Of a DNA stretch of 64,000 nt, positions 26,214 to 34,470 are shown in pieces. Within the stretch, counting starts at the first letter, position 1. Every line of letters begins with the position of its first letter. The notes beneath the pieces were generated by a model, which was not told the DNA's origin, searched no databases, and saw only the letters and a list, made by a program, of their open reading frames with translations. Source of the DNA: Endozoicomonas sp965261315 (GTDB lineage: Bacteria > Pseudomonadota > Gammaproteobacteria > Pseudomonadales > Endozoicomonadaceae); assembly GCA_965261315.1 (NCBI GenBank), contig CBDHDM010000091.1:85619-149618 (forward strand), written 5' to 3'. Position numbers and translations under genes: made by a program.

Positions 26214-26227
26214 TTGACTTAAATCAA
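26214..26227. promoter_or_regulatory. FNR/CRP-family (anaerobic) box upstream of creA
   Basis: TTGACTTAAATCAA matches the FNR consensus TTGAT-N4-ATCAA at nine of ten positions. It is 147 bp before the likely creA start and about 300 bp from the divergently read MFS gene. No convincing -10 box can be assigned. Confidence 0.45.
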
Positions 26228-26373
26228 TAGGGGCTACGATTTAGGTGTGCAAATAAAGCCGGAGAACAAAAGCCCCCCTCGGAATGTTAGGCAGTCTAAC
26301 CACTTTGTTATCTAACCTGTGGATACAACATGGGTCGTCATGGTCAAACATCTCACCAATTCACAAAATGGTT

Positions 26374-26826
26374 ATGAACATGAAAAAAATAGCGTCTTCA
26401 GCACTCTTGTTTGCCTGTCTGATTACTTTACAGCTATCTGCTTATGAGCAGGTTGCCGAGGAAAAAATGAGTTTCTGGGAAACCAAACGGATCGTGGTGG
26501 ATAAATTTATCGATCCAGCCAGCCCGAACATTACCTGTTATGTCAGTCGGATTCACGATAAGAACTGGTTTGAGGATGCAAACCCATCAGATAGCAGTCT
26601 GACCTGTGTCAAGACATATGACACAGCGGCTGGTGCTCTTGAAGCGTTGAAAAATGCGCCTGATCAAGAAGTTTATCAGCACTCCCAGAGCAGGGGGGAC
26701 AAGGTATTAAGAGTAAAGCGGAAGTACGATGCAGCCAGCAATACCGTACTTTACATTGCTTACACCAACCAGACAGGCAGAGGCAGCACTAAGCATGCTA
26801 TTGCCGCAGTGAATCTGAACCATTGA
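26374..26826 (+). CDS. creA: CreA family periplasmic protein
   Basis: A start at ATG 26374 (or 26380) gives about 150 residues, the normal CreA length; an ATG at 26284 would add an atypical 30 residues. Residues 1-20 (KKIASSALLFACLITLQLSA) are a signal peptide. The mature part has RIVVDKFIDP, NITCYVSRIHDK (about 50-60) and SLTCVKTYD; the two Cys residues are typical of the family. The C-terminal LRVKRKYDAASNTVLYIAYT completes the fold. The function of CreA is unknown. No clear Shine-Dalgarno sequence is visible at either start. Confidence 0.8.
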   Translation: MNMKKIASSALLFACLITLQLSAYEQVAEEKMSFWETKRIVVDKFIDPASPNITCYVSRIHDKNWFEDANPSDSSLTCVKTYDTAAGALEALKNAPDQEVYQHSQSRGDKVLRVKRKYDAASNTVLYIAYTNQTGRGSTKHAIAAVNLNH

Positions 26827-26856
26827 CTTGACAGCGGAGGGAAAGTGAATAAATTA

Positions 26857-26876
26857 TACTGTATATAAATACAGTA
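26857..26876 (+). promoter_or_regulatory. LexA (SOS) box controlling umuDC
   Basis: TACTGTATATAAATACAGTA is a near-perfect match to the E. coli LexA consensus (CTGT-N8-ACAG with AT-rich centre). It lies 17 bp before the umuD start. TTGACA at 26828-26833 may be the -35 element, placing the box over the -10 and transcription start so that LexA would block initiation. Confidence 0.92.
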
Positions 26877-26893
26877 TTGGAGATTGTCCGGCA

Positions 26894-27316
26894 ATGAAGC
26901 TTGTTCCCCTGATCCCTGAGTTAAAGCCAGTAAAGTACCCTTACTACCGGAGCCCCGCAGCTTGTGGCTTCGTCAGCCCGGCAGCGGATTATCTGCAGGA
27001 AACCCTGTCTCTGGACCAGCTGTTGATTCGCCATCCGGAAGCGACGTTCTTTGCCAGGGCGCAGGGGCAGTCAATGGCAGGGGCCGGCATCTTTAATGAG
27101 GATATCCTGATTATTGATCGTTCTTTGACCCCAAAGTCTGGGGATGTGGTTATTGCCCTGCTGGATGGAGAACTGATTGTGAAGCGTCTGGTTTACCGGG
27201 AATCAAAGCCGGTACTTCAGTCAGAGAATCCGGACTACCCACCCATAGTGCTGGACTCTGAACAGAATCTGGATGTCTGGGGCGTGGTCACAGAAGTGGT
27301 ACACCATTTGCGATGA
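26894..27316 (+). CDS. umuD: UmuD-type SOS mutagenesis protein (S24 self-cleaving)
   Basis: A 140-residue protein that, after RecA-stimulated self-cleavage, joins UmuC to form DNA polymerase V. The cleavage site Cys24-Gly25 (AACGFVSP), nucleophile Ser60 (GQSMAGAG) and general base Lys97 (ELIVKRL) are at the same positions as in E. coli UmuD. The length also matches. The stop overlaps the umuC start by 4 bp. The gene is directly under a LexA box, so damage induction is expected. Confidence 0.95.
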   Translation: MKLVPLIPELKPVKYPYYRSPAACGFVSPAADYLQETLSLDQLLIRHPEATFFARAQGQSMAGAGIFNEDILIIDRSLTPKSGDVVIALLDGELIVKRLVYRESKPVLQSENPDYPPIVLDSEQNLDVWGVVTEVVHHLR

Positions 27317-28599
27317 AACCGGTGATAGCCCTGTGTGATGCCAATGCCTTTTACTGTTCCTGTGAACAGGTTTTTGACCCATCTCTGCTCAACCGCCCCC
27401 TTGGTGTGTTGAGTAATAATGATGGCTGCATTATTTCCAGAACCCGTGAGTTAAAAGCGCTGGGCGTTGCCATGGGAACACCGGCTTTCAAGGTCCGTCA
27501 TCTGGTTGAGCAGGGGGGAATCATACTGAGAAGCTCCAACTATCCGCTCTACGGTGATATGTCTTCCCGGTTTATGTCGGTGCTGGAACAATTTACGACT
27601 GACCTTGAAGTTTACTCTATTGATGAAGCGTTTCTCGATTTATCCGGTTTCCCTGATGAGCAGCTGGGAAGTATTGGCCGGGAGATGAAAGAACGGGTTT
27701 ATCTATGGACAGGACTACCCATCGGTGTTGGCATCTCAACCACCCGAACACTGGCCAAGCTGGCGAACTATGCGGCCAAGAAATATCGTGCTACAGAAGG
27801 CGTGGTAGATTTAACCAGCCCTGTGCGTCAGCGACGCTTGATGGAAATCACTCCGGTGGGTGAGGTCTGGGGAGTAGGGCGCCGAATTGGCAAGAGGCTG
27901 GAAGCGGCGGGCATTCATACCGCAGCTCAATTAGTCGATTGTCAGCGCAAATGGATCAGGCGTGAGTTCTCTGTGGTACTGGAACGTACAGTGTGTGAAC
28001 TTCAGGGAGAGCGCTGTATTGCAGCAGATGACCAAGGCAGTGATAACAAACATCAGATCATGTGTTCCCGCAGTTTTGGTAAACGCATCAAAACCATTGA
28101 GGAACTGCATTCGGCCCTGGCCTGTTATATCTCCCGTGCCTGTGAAAAGCTCCGGGAGCAGAAACAGTTCGCCCGGGAAGCCATTCTGTTTATTCGAACC
28201 GATCCATTTCGTCAGAGTACCTGGCCAATGGGAGGTAGTATTCGGCTGGCTCTTCCTGAGTCCAGTGCTGATACACGTCCGTGGTTACATTTGTTGAGGC
28301 CCGCCCTGGAGAAGCTATTCCATGAAGGCTGTGAATATAAAAAAGGAGGGTTTGTATTGCTGGATCTCTGTCGCAGCCAGAGCTTTCAGGGAGACTTGCT
28401 TGCCACTCCCCATAGCCCTGAGACTCCGGAAAAAGAGTCAGTCATGACGGTTGTGGATGCCATTAATCATCGCTTTGGTCGAAATATGCTTCGCCCTGCT
28501 TCTGTGGGTTTTGAAAAGCAGGACTGGCATATGAATCAGCAGTTGTTGAGCCAGTGCTATACAACCAATTGGTTAGATATACTAACAATCAACACATGA
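27313..28599 (+). CDS. umuC: UmuC-type translesion DNA polymerase V catalytic subunit
   Basis: A 428-residue Y-family polymerase. LCDANAFYCSCEQVF (about 6-20) carries the first metal-binding Asp. EVYSIDEAFLDL (about 97-108) carries the catalytic Asp-Glu pair. Fingers and thumb regions follow (GVGISTTRTLAKLANYAAKK, then VGEVWGVGRRIGKRL of the helix-hairpin-helix). The C-terminal little-finger domain and a SVGF tail are complete; the length is close to the 422 of E. coli UmuC. It is translationally coupled to umuD. Confidence 0.95.
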   Translation: MKPVIALCDANAFYCSCEQVFDPSLLNRPLGVLSNNDGCIISRTRELKALGVAMGTPAFKVRHLVEQGGIILRSSNYPLYGDMSSRFMSVLEQFTTDLEVYSIDEAFLDLSGFPDEQLGSIGREMKERVYLWTGLPIGVGISTTRTLAKLANYAAKKYRATEGVVDLTSPVRQRRLMEITPVGEVWGVGRRIGKRLEAAGIHTAAQLVDCQRKWIRREFSVVLERTVCELQGERCIAADDQGSDNKHQIMCSRSFGKRIKTIEELHSALACYISRACEKLREQKQFAREAILFIRTDPFRQSTWPMGGSIRLALPESSADTRPWLHLLRPALEKLFHEGCEYKKGGFVLLDLCRSQSFQGDLLATPHSPETPEKESVMTVVDAINHRFGRNMLRPASVGFEKQDWHMNQQLLSQCYTTNWLDILTINT

Positions 28600-28703
28600 T
28601 TAATATAATTTCATCTTTTTTTTAAATATAATTAATTAATTTATTTATTAAATTTTAATGAACATGCCATTTTAAAAGGCTGGGAATATTACTGGATAGA
28701 AAA
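28600..28703. other. Very AT-rich stretch after umuC
   Basis: About 70 bp here are almost pure A and T (runs such as ATTAATTAATTTATTTATTA) and stand out from the surrounding composition. No hairpin terminator with a clear stem was found. The stretch ends at the strong ribosome-binding site of an interrupted gene and so probably includes that gene's promoter. Confidence 0.5.
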
Positions 28704-28726
28704 AAGGAGGATTCTATGAACGTTAT
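28704..28726 (+). pseudogene. Ribosome-binding site and first codons of a gene cut off by an insertion sequence
   Basis: AAGGAGG at 28704-28710 is followed five bases later by ATG (28716) and the codons for N, V, I; then the terminal repeat of the insertion sequence begins at 28727. Read on into the element, the frame stops after 11 codons. Such an ideal start signal implies that a real, well-translated gene once began here. Its body is not found on the other side of the element. Confidence 0.5.
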
Positions 28727-29836
28727 ACTCGACTCTAAAGTTTTAGTCTGATTATTGGGTCAAATTTGAGCAGGTCTCACTGCTGCTACTCGGACTTTAC
28801 GGCTGCGCAGAGTCTTCATCGTGGCAACAGAAGGCCTGCTGTATCAAGCTTGGTTGCAAAGTAATGTATTGGCAACATTCATGTGACCATGCTCATACGT
28901 GTTCTTCCCTGCGCTACCCAATTTATTGATCATCTCGATCAAGCTTTACACCGTGCTCCGCAAGCTCAGCGACTGACTATGAAGCAACGCTATTTTCTGG
29001 CATTTGTTATTTCGGCAATGATCCTGACTCAAAAGCTCTGTTGGGCAACCATGGAACGTCGTAGTCTTGGCCAATATACATCGGCCGCCTTATGGTGGAT
29101 GTTTTACCGATCCGAAATTGTCTGGCATCTACTGCTACGCATCAGTGTTCTTGTCATTATTGACCGCTATGGCTTATCAGAGGGAAATCTGCTCATCGAC
29201 GACACAGGGCGCTCAAGATGCAAACGAACCAAAAAAATAGGCAAGACCCACAAGATCAGGGAGAAGAAGACCAGTGGTTATGTCAACGGTCAGGAGCTGG
29301 TCTTTCTGGTTTTACAAACTCCGCTGGTGACTATTCCAATTGACTTCCGGTTCTATCCAGATATAAACGTCACTGGAATTCTGGCGGATGCTCTCTATGG
29401 TGATGCCCATTTTATGGATGGAGCTTCCTCAGTCTTCTCGGGAACGCAGGTGGTTAGCCAGCTCCGTTGGAACCAGACGGTGATCTACAAAAACAAAGAA
29501 GTTAATCTGAAGACCTATTTTGACAGTTATCTCGGGCCTGGCGTTAAAAAGACGCTGGTCATACGAGGAGGCAAGGAGCAAAAGGTGACGGTGCTGTCTG
29601 GTCGAAAAGCTCAGAATCGATGCGTTGCTGGATATTATCCAGACAGTTGTGGAGTCAGAAAATCCTCAGGAGAAGTTCAAGAAGCTGACGGCGTCTCTGG
29701 AAGATTATCGTCCGGTGAGAGTATCCAGCAAGCATATGGCAGGCAGGGAACTGGGGAGAATGATGCCAACTGCCTCACTCAAGTACCGTTTGCCTGAATA
29801 TCAAACACTCGTGCATTAGAAACTTGAGAGTCGAGT
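28727..29836 (+). mobile_element. Internally deleted IS4-like insertion sequence
   Basis: Bounded by imperfect inverted repeats: ACTCGACTCTAAAGTTT at 28727 onward and, at the right end, a sequence whose reverse complement starts ACTCGACTCTCAAGTTT (ending at 29836). The single transposase frame inside is deleted and frameshifted. The right end lies against, and slightly truncates, an IS66-type transposase read from the other strand. No clear target duplication is present. Confidence 0.65.
28883..29819 (+). pseudogene. IS4-superfamily DDE transposase, deleted and frameshifted
   Basis: The N-terminal part reads MKQRYFLAFVISAMILTQK, then LLIDDTGRS (first catalytic Asp) and ILADALYGDAHFMD (second Asp region). 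After VTVLSGR, near 29605, the frame changes. The natural C terminus (LLDIIQTVVESENPQEKF, then MMPTASLKYRLPEY) continues in another frame to 29819. The intervening segment that normally carries the catalytic Glu and its flanks is missing. An active product is not expected. Confidence 0.75.
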
Positions 29837-30904
29837 TACAGGTCTTTTTCAGGCTGGCAAAAGTATCACGGCACATTTGGCCAAGGTCACTGCGGGTTCC
29901 ACCGCTGACTTTTCGCCTTTTCACGTACTCCCTGATCTGCCTTTCCATCAGGTTGTTATGTAACGGTAGCCACGGGTATTCAAGAACCAGTAACAGCTCC
30001 TCCCTGACAACCATCAGCTTCCCCAATACCGTTTGCAAGTCAGGATAATCAACCCGGGTTGTTACCCAGTGGTTAAAATCTCGCTTTATTTGCTGCTTCT
30101 TAACCAGTACTGCTTTCAACACGCCTTCTGTTGCCCAGCGTCTTTGCTGAACAGCGGTCAGGCCAAGATGATCAAGGAAGGTTTCCCATTCTTCTAATGA
30201 ATTAAAGGTCTGTTCGTCGCTGGCAGAGAGGGCTTTTACCCATTTCCCTGCCATCTTGACCTGTTTCATATAATCAATCGCCACAGAATCAAGCAAATAA
30301 CAGCATTCTTTCCCCTGCAGTCGGGTTAGAAAGTTGATCCGACTCTTGCTTTAACATGTTCTGGTAGAGATGCTGACACTATTCCTTCAGGTGTCAGATA
30401 GTATTCACGTCGGTAAAGAGTCGTGACAAATTTGACAACCATCTCAGTATGAAGGGAATCATAGAAGCCCTTGAACCGCCAGCCTTCCTGTGGGTTGGGA
30501 ACTTTGCAGATCTCTTCACGATCAACCGTAATGGGAGGTGACGCTGTTTCACCGGGATTTTGCCGTTTTGGCCGCTTACCCTTGGGAGGAGGGCCGCTGT
30601 TATTCTGAGTGGAGCCTTGAGCTTCGGCATCTTCTTCTGACGGGGTTTCACCCTGATCGGTTTGATCGGGCACATTAGGTCTTATTTTGGGTTTGCCCTT
30701 CTGCTTTTTCAGGTGCCGGAGTTCTGCCCGGAGTTTCTCATTGTCTTCGGAGAGCTTCTCGATCTGCATATTTTGCTTTTTGAGCTGCTCATTCTGTTTT
30801 TCGATCTGCACACTCTGCCTCTCGACAGTATCGAGTATATTTTGGACGAATGAACGAAGCTGTTCACCGTCTTTACCGGAAAGAAGATGGTCTGGCAGAT
30901 GCAT
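29837..30904 (-). pseudogene. IS66-type transposase, broken into two frames
   Basis: The 5' part (30904-30326, 192 residues) has the coiled-coil leader typical of IS66 TnpC (repeated QNEQLKKQNMQIEKL heptads), a Pro/Lys-rich linker (PPPKGKRPKRQNPGE) and a strand-rich segment. After a stop and a frame change near 30326, the 3' part continues as LTRLQGKECCYLLDSVAIDY and ends with the IS66 block NNLMERQIREYVKRRKVSGG, which carries the catalytic Glu. The total is well below the roughly 500 residues of intact members, and the middle with the two Asp residues is missing. The last codons are replaced by the adjoining insertion sequence. Confidence 0.75.
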
Positions 30905-31132
30905 GCGGGAAGTATACGGGAAAACCAGAAGCTCTTTTTTTGATCTGGCAGGCTTGTCTTGCCAGTTAAATATGAGCAGTTACTTCAAATCAATCGTTAC
31001 CTGAAGGTTATTTCTGTTGCAACCCCTCACTTTTTATCAGCCAACCTGCGAAAGCCCCGTTTATCCTTCGTTCCTGAGCTTATCTTCCTTTTCATATTGG
31101 TCATCGGACCGATAGTCGCCAGCCAATATTTT
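30905..31132. other. Non-coding stretch beside the IS66 remnant
   Basis: No supported gene here. A 69-codon frame from 30959 to 31168 has no recognisable domain and runs into the palindromic repeat. The segment probably contains the leader and outer end of the IS66 element, but I could not locate its terminal repeat. Confidence 0.4.
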
Positions 31133-31263
31133 ATATCAATCGAACTTTTTAACTCCCTATTGCGCTGAAGATTTGAGCCTTCATCCTGTGTTGGTGATCA
31201 TCGCCTTGTCTTAAGATTCAAATCTTCATTCTCATAGCGGGAGTTAGAAAGCACGATTGGTAT
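31133..31263. repeat. 131 bp imperfect palindromic element (MITE-like)
   Basis: The left arm starts ATATCAATCGAACTTTTTAA and the right arm, reverse complemented, starts ATACCAATCGTGCTTTCTAA. Both continue with ACTCCC, a variable GCG/TATG part, and GAAGATTTGA, giving about 55 bp arms that pair imperfectly around a short centre (GTGTTGGTGATCATC). Long self-complementary arms of this size are typical of non-autonomous mobile repeats or of strong RNA hairpins. It has no coding content. Confidence 0.6.
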
Positions 31264-31341
31264 TATCCCGGAGATAATTAACTGCCTGCTTTTCCAGAGT
31301 TCGTTTCGAAATCATCATTGATTCAATGGGGAATATACAGA

Positions 31342-31372
31342 CCATTACTGTCTGTATAGCTGACAGTAATGG
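31342..31372. terminator. Hairpin downstream of the nap operon
   Basis: CCATTACTGTC and GACAGTAATGG form a perfect 11 bp stem with a 9-base loop, about 70 bp beyond the last nap-linked gene. There is no T-run, so it may be a transcript 3' end stabiliser rather than an intrinsic terminator. Confidence 0.45.
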
Positions 31373-31407
31373 CTTGTGTTACAGGCTGACTGAAAATTGG
31401 GAAAGGA

Positions 31408-31426
31408 GCGGAAGTTTGACTTCCGC
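31408..31426 (-). terminator. Probable nap operon terminator hairpin
   Basis: GCGGAAGT-TTG-ACTTCCGC, a perfect 8 bp stem with a 3-base loop, starts 15 bp after the stop codon of the small membrane protein. On the minus strand it is followed by TCCTTTCCC and an AATTTT run, a weak T-tract. Confidence 0.55.
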
Positions 31427-31440
31427 ATATTCTTCAGGAT

Positions 31441-31569
31441 TCAAAACTTTCCTGTTTTGTCCATTAAAAAACAGAAAACCAAAGCCGTGGCGATAAACCC
31501 ACCGATGAAAATAGCTGGCATAGCGGCATAACCCAGAAAGTGCCAGATCATAGACTCCAATGTACTCAT
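31441..31569 (-). CDS. 42-residue single-helix membrane protein at the end of the nap operon
   Basis: Encodes 42 residues starting MSTLESMIWHFLGYAAM, with one hydrophobic helix (about 15-36, AMPAIFIGGFIATALVF) and a short charged tail (DKTGK). AAGGAGA lies a few bases before the ATG, and the gene begins 19 bp after napC. This closely fits the very short TIGR02808-type membrane proteins that I recall beside nap genes in Vibrio and Photobacterium. A NapE-like role beside NapC is possible but unproven. Confidence 0.75.
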   Translation of the reverse strand: MSTLESMIWHFLGYAAMPAIFIGGFIATALVFCFLMDKTGKF

Positions 31570-31588
31570 TGTTTTCTCCTTGGCGGTT

Positions 31589-32203
31589 TTACCAGCCTTC
31601 AATGCCTTTCATATTGGGAAGCTCGTGGGCAATACCCTTATGACAGTCAATACAGGTCTCGCCGGTGGGCAGCAGTTTATCCGTGCCCAAAAAGGCTTTG
31701 GTATGACTCTCCATGGCTCTGGCTGACTGTTCTGAAAAATCCATGTAGTCAAAGTTGTGGCAGTTACGACACTCCTGTGAATCATTGGCTTTCATCCTTG
31801 CCCATTCCCTATCTGCCATTTCACGACGATGTACAACAAATTTCTCGTGAGTGTCGATCTTGCCCGTCATTTTACCCCAGAGTTCCTTGCTGGCCTGAAT
31901 TTTCCGTACCAGTTTAGGTGTCCACTCTTTGGGAACATGGCAGTCCGAGCAGACGGCTCTTACGCCCGATCGGTTGTTATAGTGAATGGTTGCTTTGTAC
32001 TCTTCATAGACATTGTCTTTCATCTCATGGCAACCAATACAGAACTCTTCTGTATTGCTCTTCTCCATGCCGGTGTTGAAACCACCCCAGAAAACAATGC
32101 CCGCTACAAAGCCAAAAGCTAAAACAACACCCATGGAAATTTTACCGGCCGGCGTGGTCAGCATTTTCCAGTAGCGTTTCAGAAAAAAGTCCTTACTCAT
32201 CAT
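31589..32203 (-). CDS. napC: NapC tetraheme cytochrome c, quinol dehydrogenase of the nitrate reductase
   Basis: A 204-residue membrane-anchored cytochrome. One N-terminal helix (about 19-41) is followed by four CxxCH heme sites: CIGCH, CSDCH, CRNCH and CIDCH. It takes electrons from the quinol pool and passes them to NapB and NapA in the periplasm. Length and heme count are as in E. coli NapC. It lies 25 bp after napB in the operon. Confidence 0.95.
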   Translation of the reverse strand: MMSKDFFLKRYWKMLTTPAGKISMGVVLAFGFVAGIVFWGGFNTGMEKSNTEEFCIGCHEMKDNVYEEYKATIHYNNRSGVRAVCSDCHVPKEWTPKLVRKIQASKELWGKMTGKIDTHEKFVVHRREMADREWARMKANDSQECRNCHNFDYMDFSEQSARAMESHTKAFLGTDKLLPTGETCIDCHKGIAHELPNMKGIEGW

Positions 32204-32228
32204 GCTTCACCTTTATCTACACGCGTCA

Positions 32229-32759
32229 TTACTTCAGGGAATCAACCGGCTCAAAATTATTTTTTTGAAGCGGGGCAGTATCGGCCTGAGGCACATGGCA
32301 TTGCAGACAGAAGTAACGGTTAGGGGCTACATCCGCACGTTGTTTTCCATCACGGTCGTAGAAATGAGTGACGCTGATGCGAGTCGCTCCCCATTTGCTG
32401 GCATTCTTCCAGCTATGGCATTGCAGACAGGTGTTTACATCTTTATTGACGGTGTAACCACGGATGTCATGAGGAATCAGTGGCGGCTGTTCAACAAAGT
32501 CACGGTTAAAGGTGGTGTCGCTCTCCAGCACTTTTTTCATGGCTTCAGCAGGTGGCTGGACTGAGAGGTCAATGGTTCTCAAAGACTCCATACCACCGGT
32601 TTCAGCGATGGCAGTGGTACTGACCATCGCTGAAAAAATGAATGTCATTAGGCCTTTGGATGCCGCTTTTAAACAGCGAAGGTTGCTCAACGAGAATCTA
32701 TTTCTCATGGTCATTGGGTGGCTCATGGCAGTATCTCCGCCTTCCTGGTCAGTCATCAT
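32229..32759 (-). CDS. napB: NapB diheme cytochrome c, small subunit of periplasmic nitrate reductase
   Basis: Electron-transfer subunit bound to NapA. Two CxxCH sites are present (CLQCHS and CLQCHV), with the family blocks PPLIPHDI and NRYFCLQCHVPQAD. Residues about 18-52 include a basic stretch and the signal peptide ending near STTAIAET. The start at 32759 overlaps the napH stop by 4 bp. An internal Met (MRNRF, about residue 18) is a good alternative because it would give a signal peptide of normal length. Confidence 0.93.
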   Translation of the reverse strand: MMTDQEGGDTAMSHPMTMRNRFSLSNLRCLKAASKGLMTFIFSAMVSTTAIAETGGMESLRTIDLSVQPPAEAMKKVLESDTTFNRDFVEQPPLIPHDIRGYTVNKDVNTCLQCHSWKNASKWGATRISVTHFYDRDGKQRADVAPNRYFCLQCHVPQADTAPLQKNNFEPVDSLK

Positions 32760-33646
32760 TCAGTATCAGGGGCCCGGTGTTTTGCCCGGGTCGTCGTAAT
32801 CAGTGGGTGGTTCAGCGATGCCTGAAATTCAAAAACGTTTTTTTCACAGACATCAATGCAGCGACCGCAGCGGGTGCAGTCGCTTTTGTTCAGTACAGGG
32901 CTTTCGCCCTTACGTTCTTTCAGTGCAGAAGGAAGTATTTGTGGTTCAGGGCAGATGGCATAGCAGTCCATGCAGTCATCACAGTCTTTTCGTCCGGTGG
33001 CACAAACCTGTACTGGACTTATACGCCCCAGCAATCCGTAGAATGCACCGAGCGGGCAGAGGTGGCCGCACCAGCCACGGGTACTGACCAGAAAATCGAA
33101 CAGGAAGATGCCTGCGATTAAATACCAGCCCATGCCCATGCCAAACAAAACGCCCCTGACCATTTGGCTGACCGGATTAAAGAACTCCCAGACCATCATT
33201 CCAGTAAGCAACGGAAGCATCAGTACCATCGCCAGAATCCAGTAGCGGCTGCTTCTGGAAAGCTTATGGCTGTTGCGGATACCCAGTCTTTTTCTGAGCC
33301 AGGCTGCCAGGTCGGTGACCGGGTTGATTGGGCAAACCCAGCTACAGAAGCTCCGCCCACCCAAAAGGCCATAGAGAAGGATGACAACACCTGCCCCCAG
33401 CAACCCTTGCAAAACCATGGGATGACCCGCCAGCAGACTTTGCATAACGGCCAGTGGGTCGCTCATGGGAATAACGCCCAGCGTTAAGCTGGACGACAGG
33501 TTGCCAATAATCAGGGGGGTATTCCCCGTCCAGTGAACCACCAGTGGTGACACCAGAAACAGGGTTAATACCAGCATTTGGGATGTTCGACGCAGCAATA
33601 GAAAACGCCATGATTGCCATTTACTTCGAGTTGTGGCGGAACTCAT
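32756..33646 (-). CDS. napH: NapH, membrane iron-sulfur protein of the quinol oxidation route
   Basis: A 296-residue inner-membrane protein with four or so helices. It has the cytoplasmic CSWVCPINPVTD and CGHLCPLGAFYG motifs typical of NapH, and a C-terminal pair of [4Fe-4S] sites (CDDCMDCYAICP and CTRCGRCIDVCEKNVF). With NapG it forms a route for ubiquinol electrons to NapC. The start overlaps the napG stop by 4 bp. Confidence 0.94.
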   Translation of the reverse strand: MSSATTRSKWQSWRFLLLRRTSQMLVLTLFLVSPLVVHWTGNTPLIIGNLSSSLTLGVIPMSDPLAVMQSLLAGHPMVLQGLLGAGVVILLYGLLGGRSFCSWVCPINPVTDLAAWLRKRLGIRNSHKLSRSSRYWILAMVLMLPLLTGMMVWEFFNPVSQMVRGVLFGMGMGWYLIAGIFLFDFLVSTRGWCGHLCPLGAFYGLLGRISPVQVCATGRKDCDDCMDCYAICPEPQILPSALKERKGESPVLNKSDCTRCGRCIDVCEKNVFEFQASLNHPLITTTRAKHRAPDTE

Positions 33647-34413
33647 GAGCCTTCTCCCACGGGCTGATGTGCGGGTAGCTTAAGGTTGCGGGGCACCAGG
33701 CGGGTGCCTGTACGCTCCTCTTCCTTCCAGCCCAGTCGGTAGTGGCCACCCAGCTCCCCCTGTGCCAGTTTGTGGGGTACCACTTTGATGGCGGCTTCCT
33801 CCAGAACACAGGCATGTTCACATTTGCCACAGCCGGTACAGGCATCGGAATGCACGACAGGCTCGAAAATGGCGTGAACATTGGTGCGGGTATTACGGCT
33901 CAGCTGCAACGTGATCGCCTCATCAATGCGAGGACATACGCGGTAACAGACATCACACCGTAACCCCTGCAGGTTGAGGCAGTTTTCCCGATCAATCAGA
34001 ACCGCCAGCCCCATGCGGGCATCGTTTATGTCGGACAGCTCTGGTGAAAGCGAGCCGCTGGGACAGTGGGTGATACAGGGAATGTCCTCACACATCAGGC
34101 AGGGGTTTTTCCGGGCATCAAAGTAAGGGGTTCCTGAAGCCACAGGGCCTTCAGGCGTGCCCAGTTTCAGAACATCGTATGGGCAGTCCCTGACACAGAT
34201 CCCGCAACGCAGGCAGGAGGCCAGAAAATCATCTTCTGGCAGTGCACCGGGTGGTCTAAGTGCCTGGGCAGCAGGAGAACTGGACTTTTCTGCAACCCAG
34301 GTCAGCCCCAAACCCAGCAGGCTGACTGCACAGGCGGCCTGCGCTGTTCCTGCAATAAAACGACGCCGGCTTACTTTTCGGCTGTCATGCTGGCTGGGCT
34401 TGTTCTTGCTCAT
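33643..34413 (-). CDS. napG: NapG, periplasmic ferredoxin-type protein
   Basis: A 256-residue protein with a Tat signal (SRRRFIAGTAQ) for folded export. Four [4Fe-4S] clusters are indicated: CLRCGICVRDCP, CLMCEDIPCITHCP, CLNLQGLRCDVCYRVCP and CTGCGKCEHAC. It partners NapH in electron delivery. It lies 57 bp after napA. Confidence 0.94.
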   Translation of the reverse strand: MSKNKPSQHDSRKVSRRRFIAGTAQAACAVSLLGLGLTWVAEKSSSPAAQALRPPGALPEDDFLASCLRCGICVRDCPYDVLKLGTPEGPVASGTPYFDARKNPCLMCEDIPCITHCPSGSLSPELSDINDARMGLAVLIDRENCLNLQGLRCDVCYRVCPRIDEAITLQLSRNTRTNVHAIFEPVVHSDACTGCGKCEHACVLEEAAIKVVPHKLAQGELGGHYRLGWKEEERTGTRLVPRNLKLPAHQPVGEGS

Positions 34414-34470
34414 ACTGTTCCTGACTCAGGGCTCTTCATTGCTCAGGGCTTTTCATCGCTCAGGGCTGTT

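Noticed and set aside
30959..31168. 69-codon frame on the plus strand
   Set aside because: No domain, no good ribosome-binding site, and its 3' end lies within the 131 bp palindrome.
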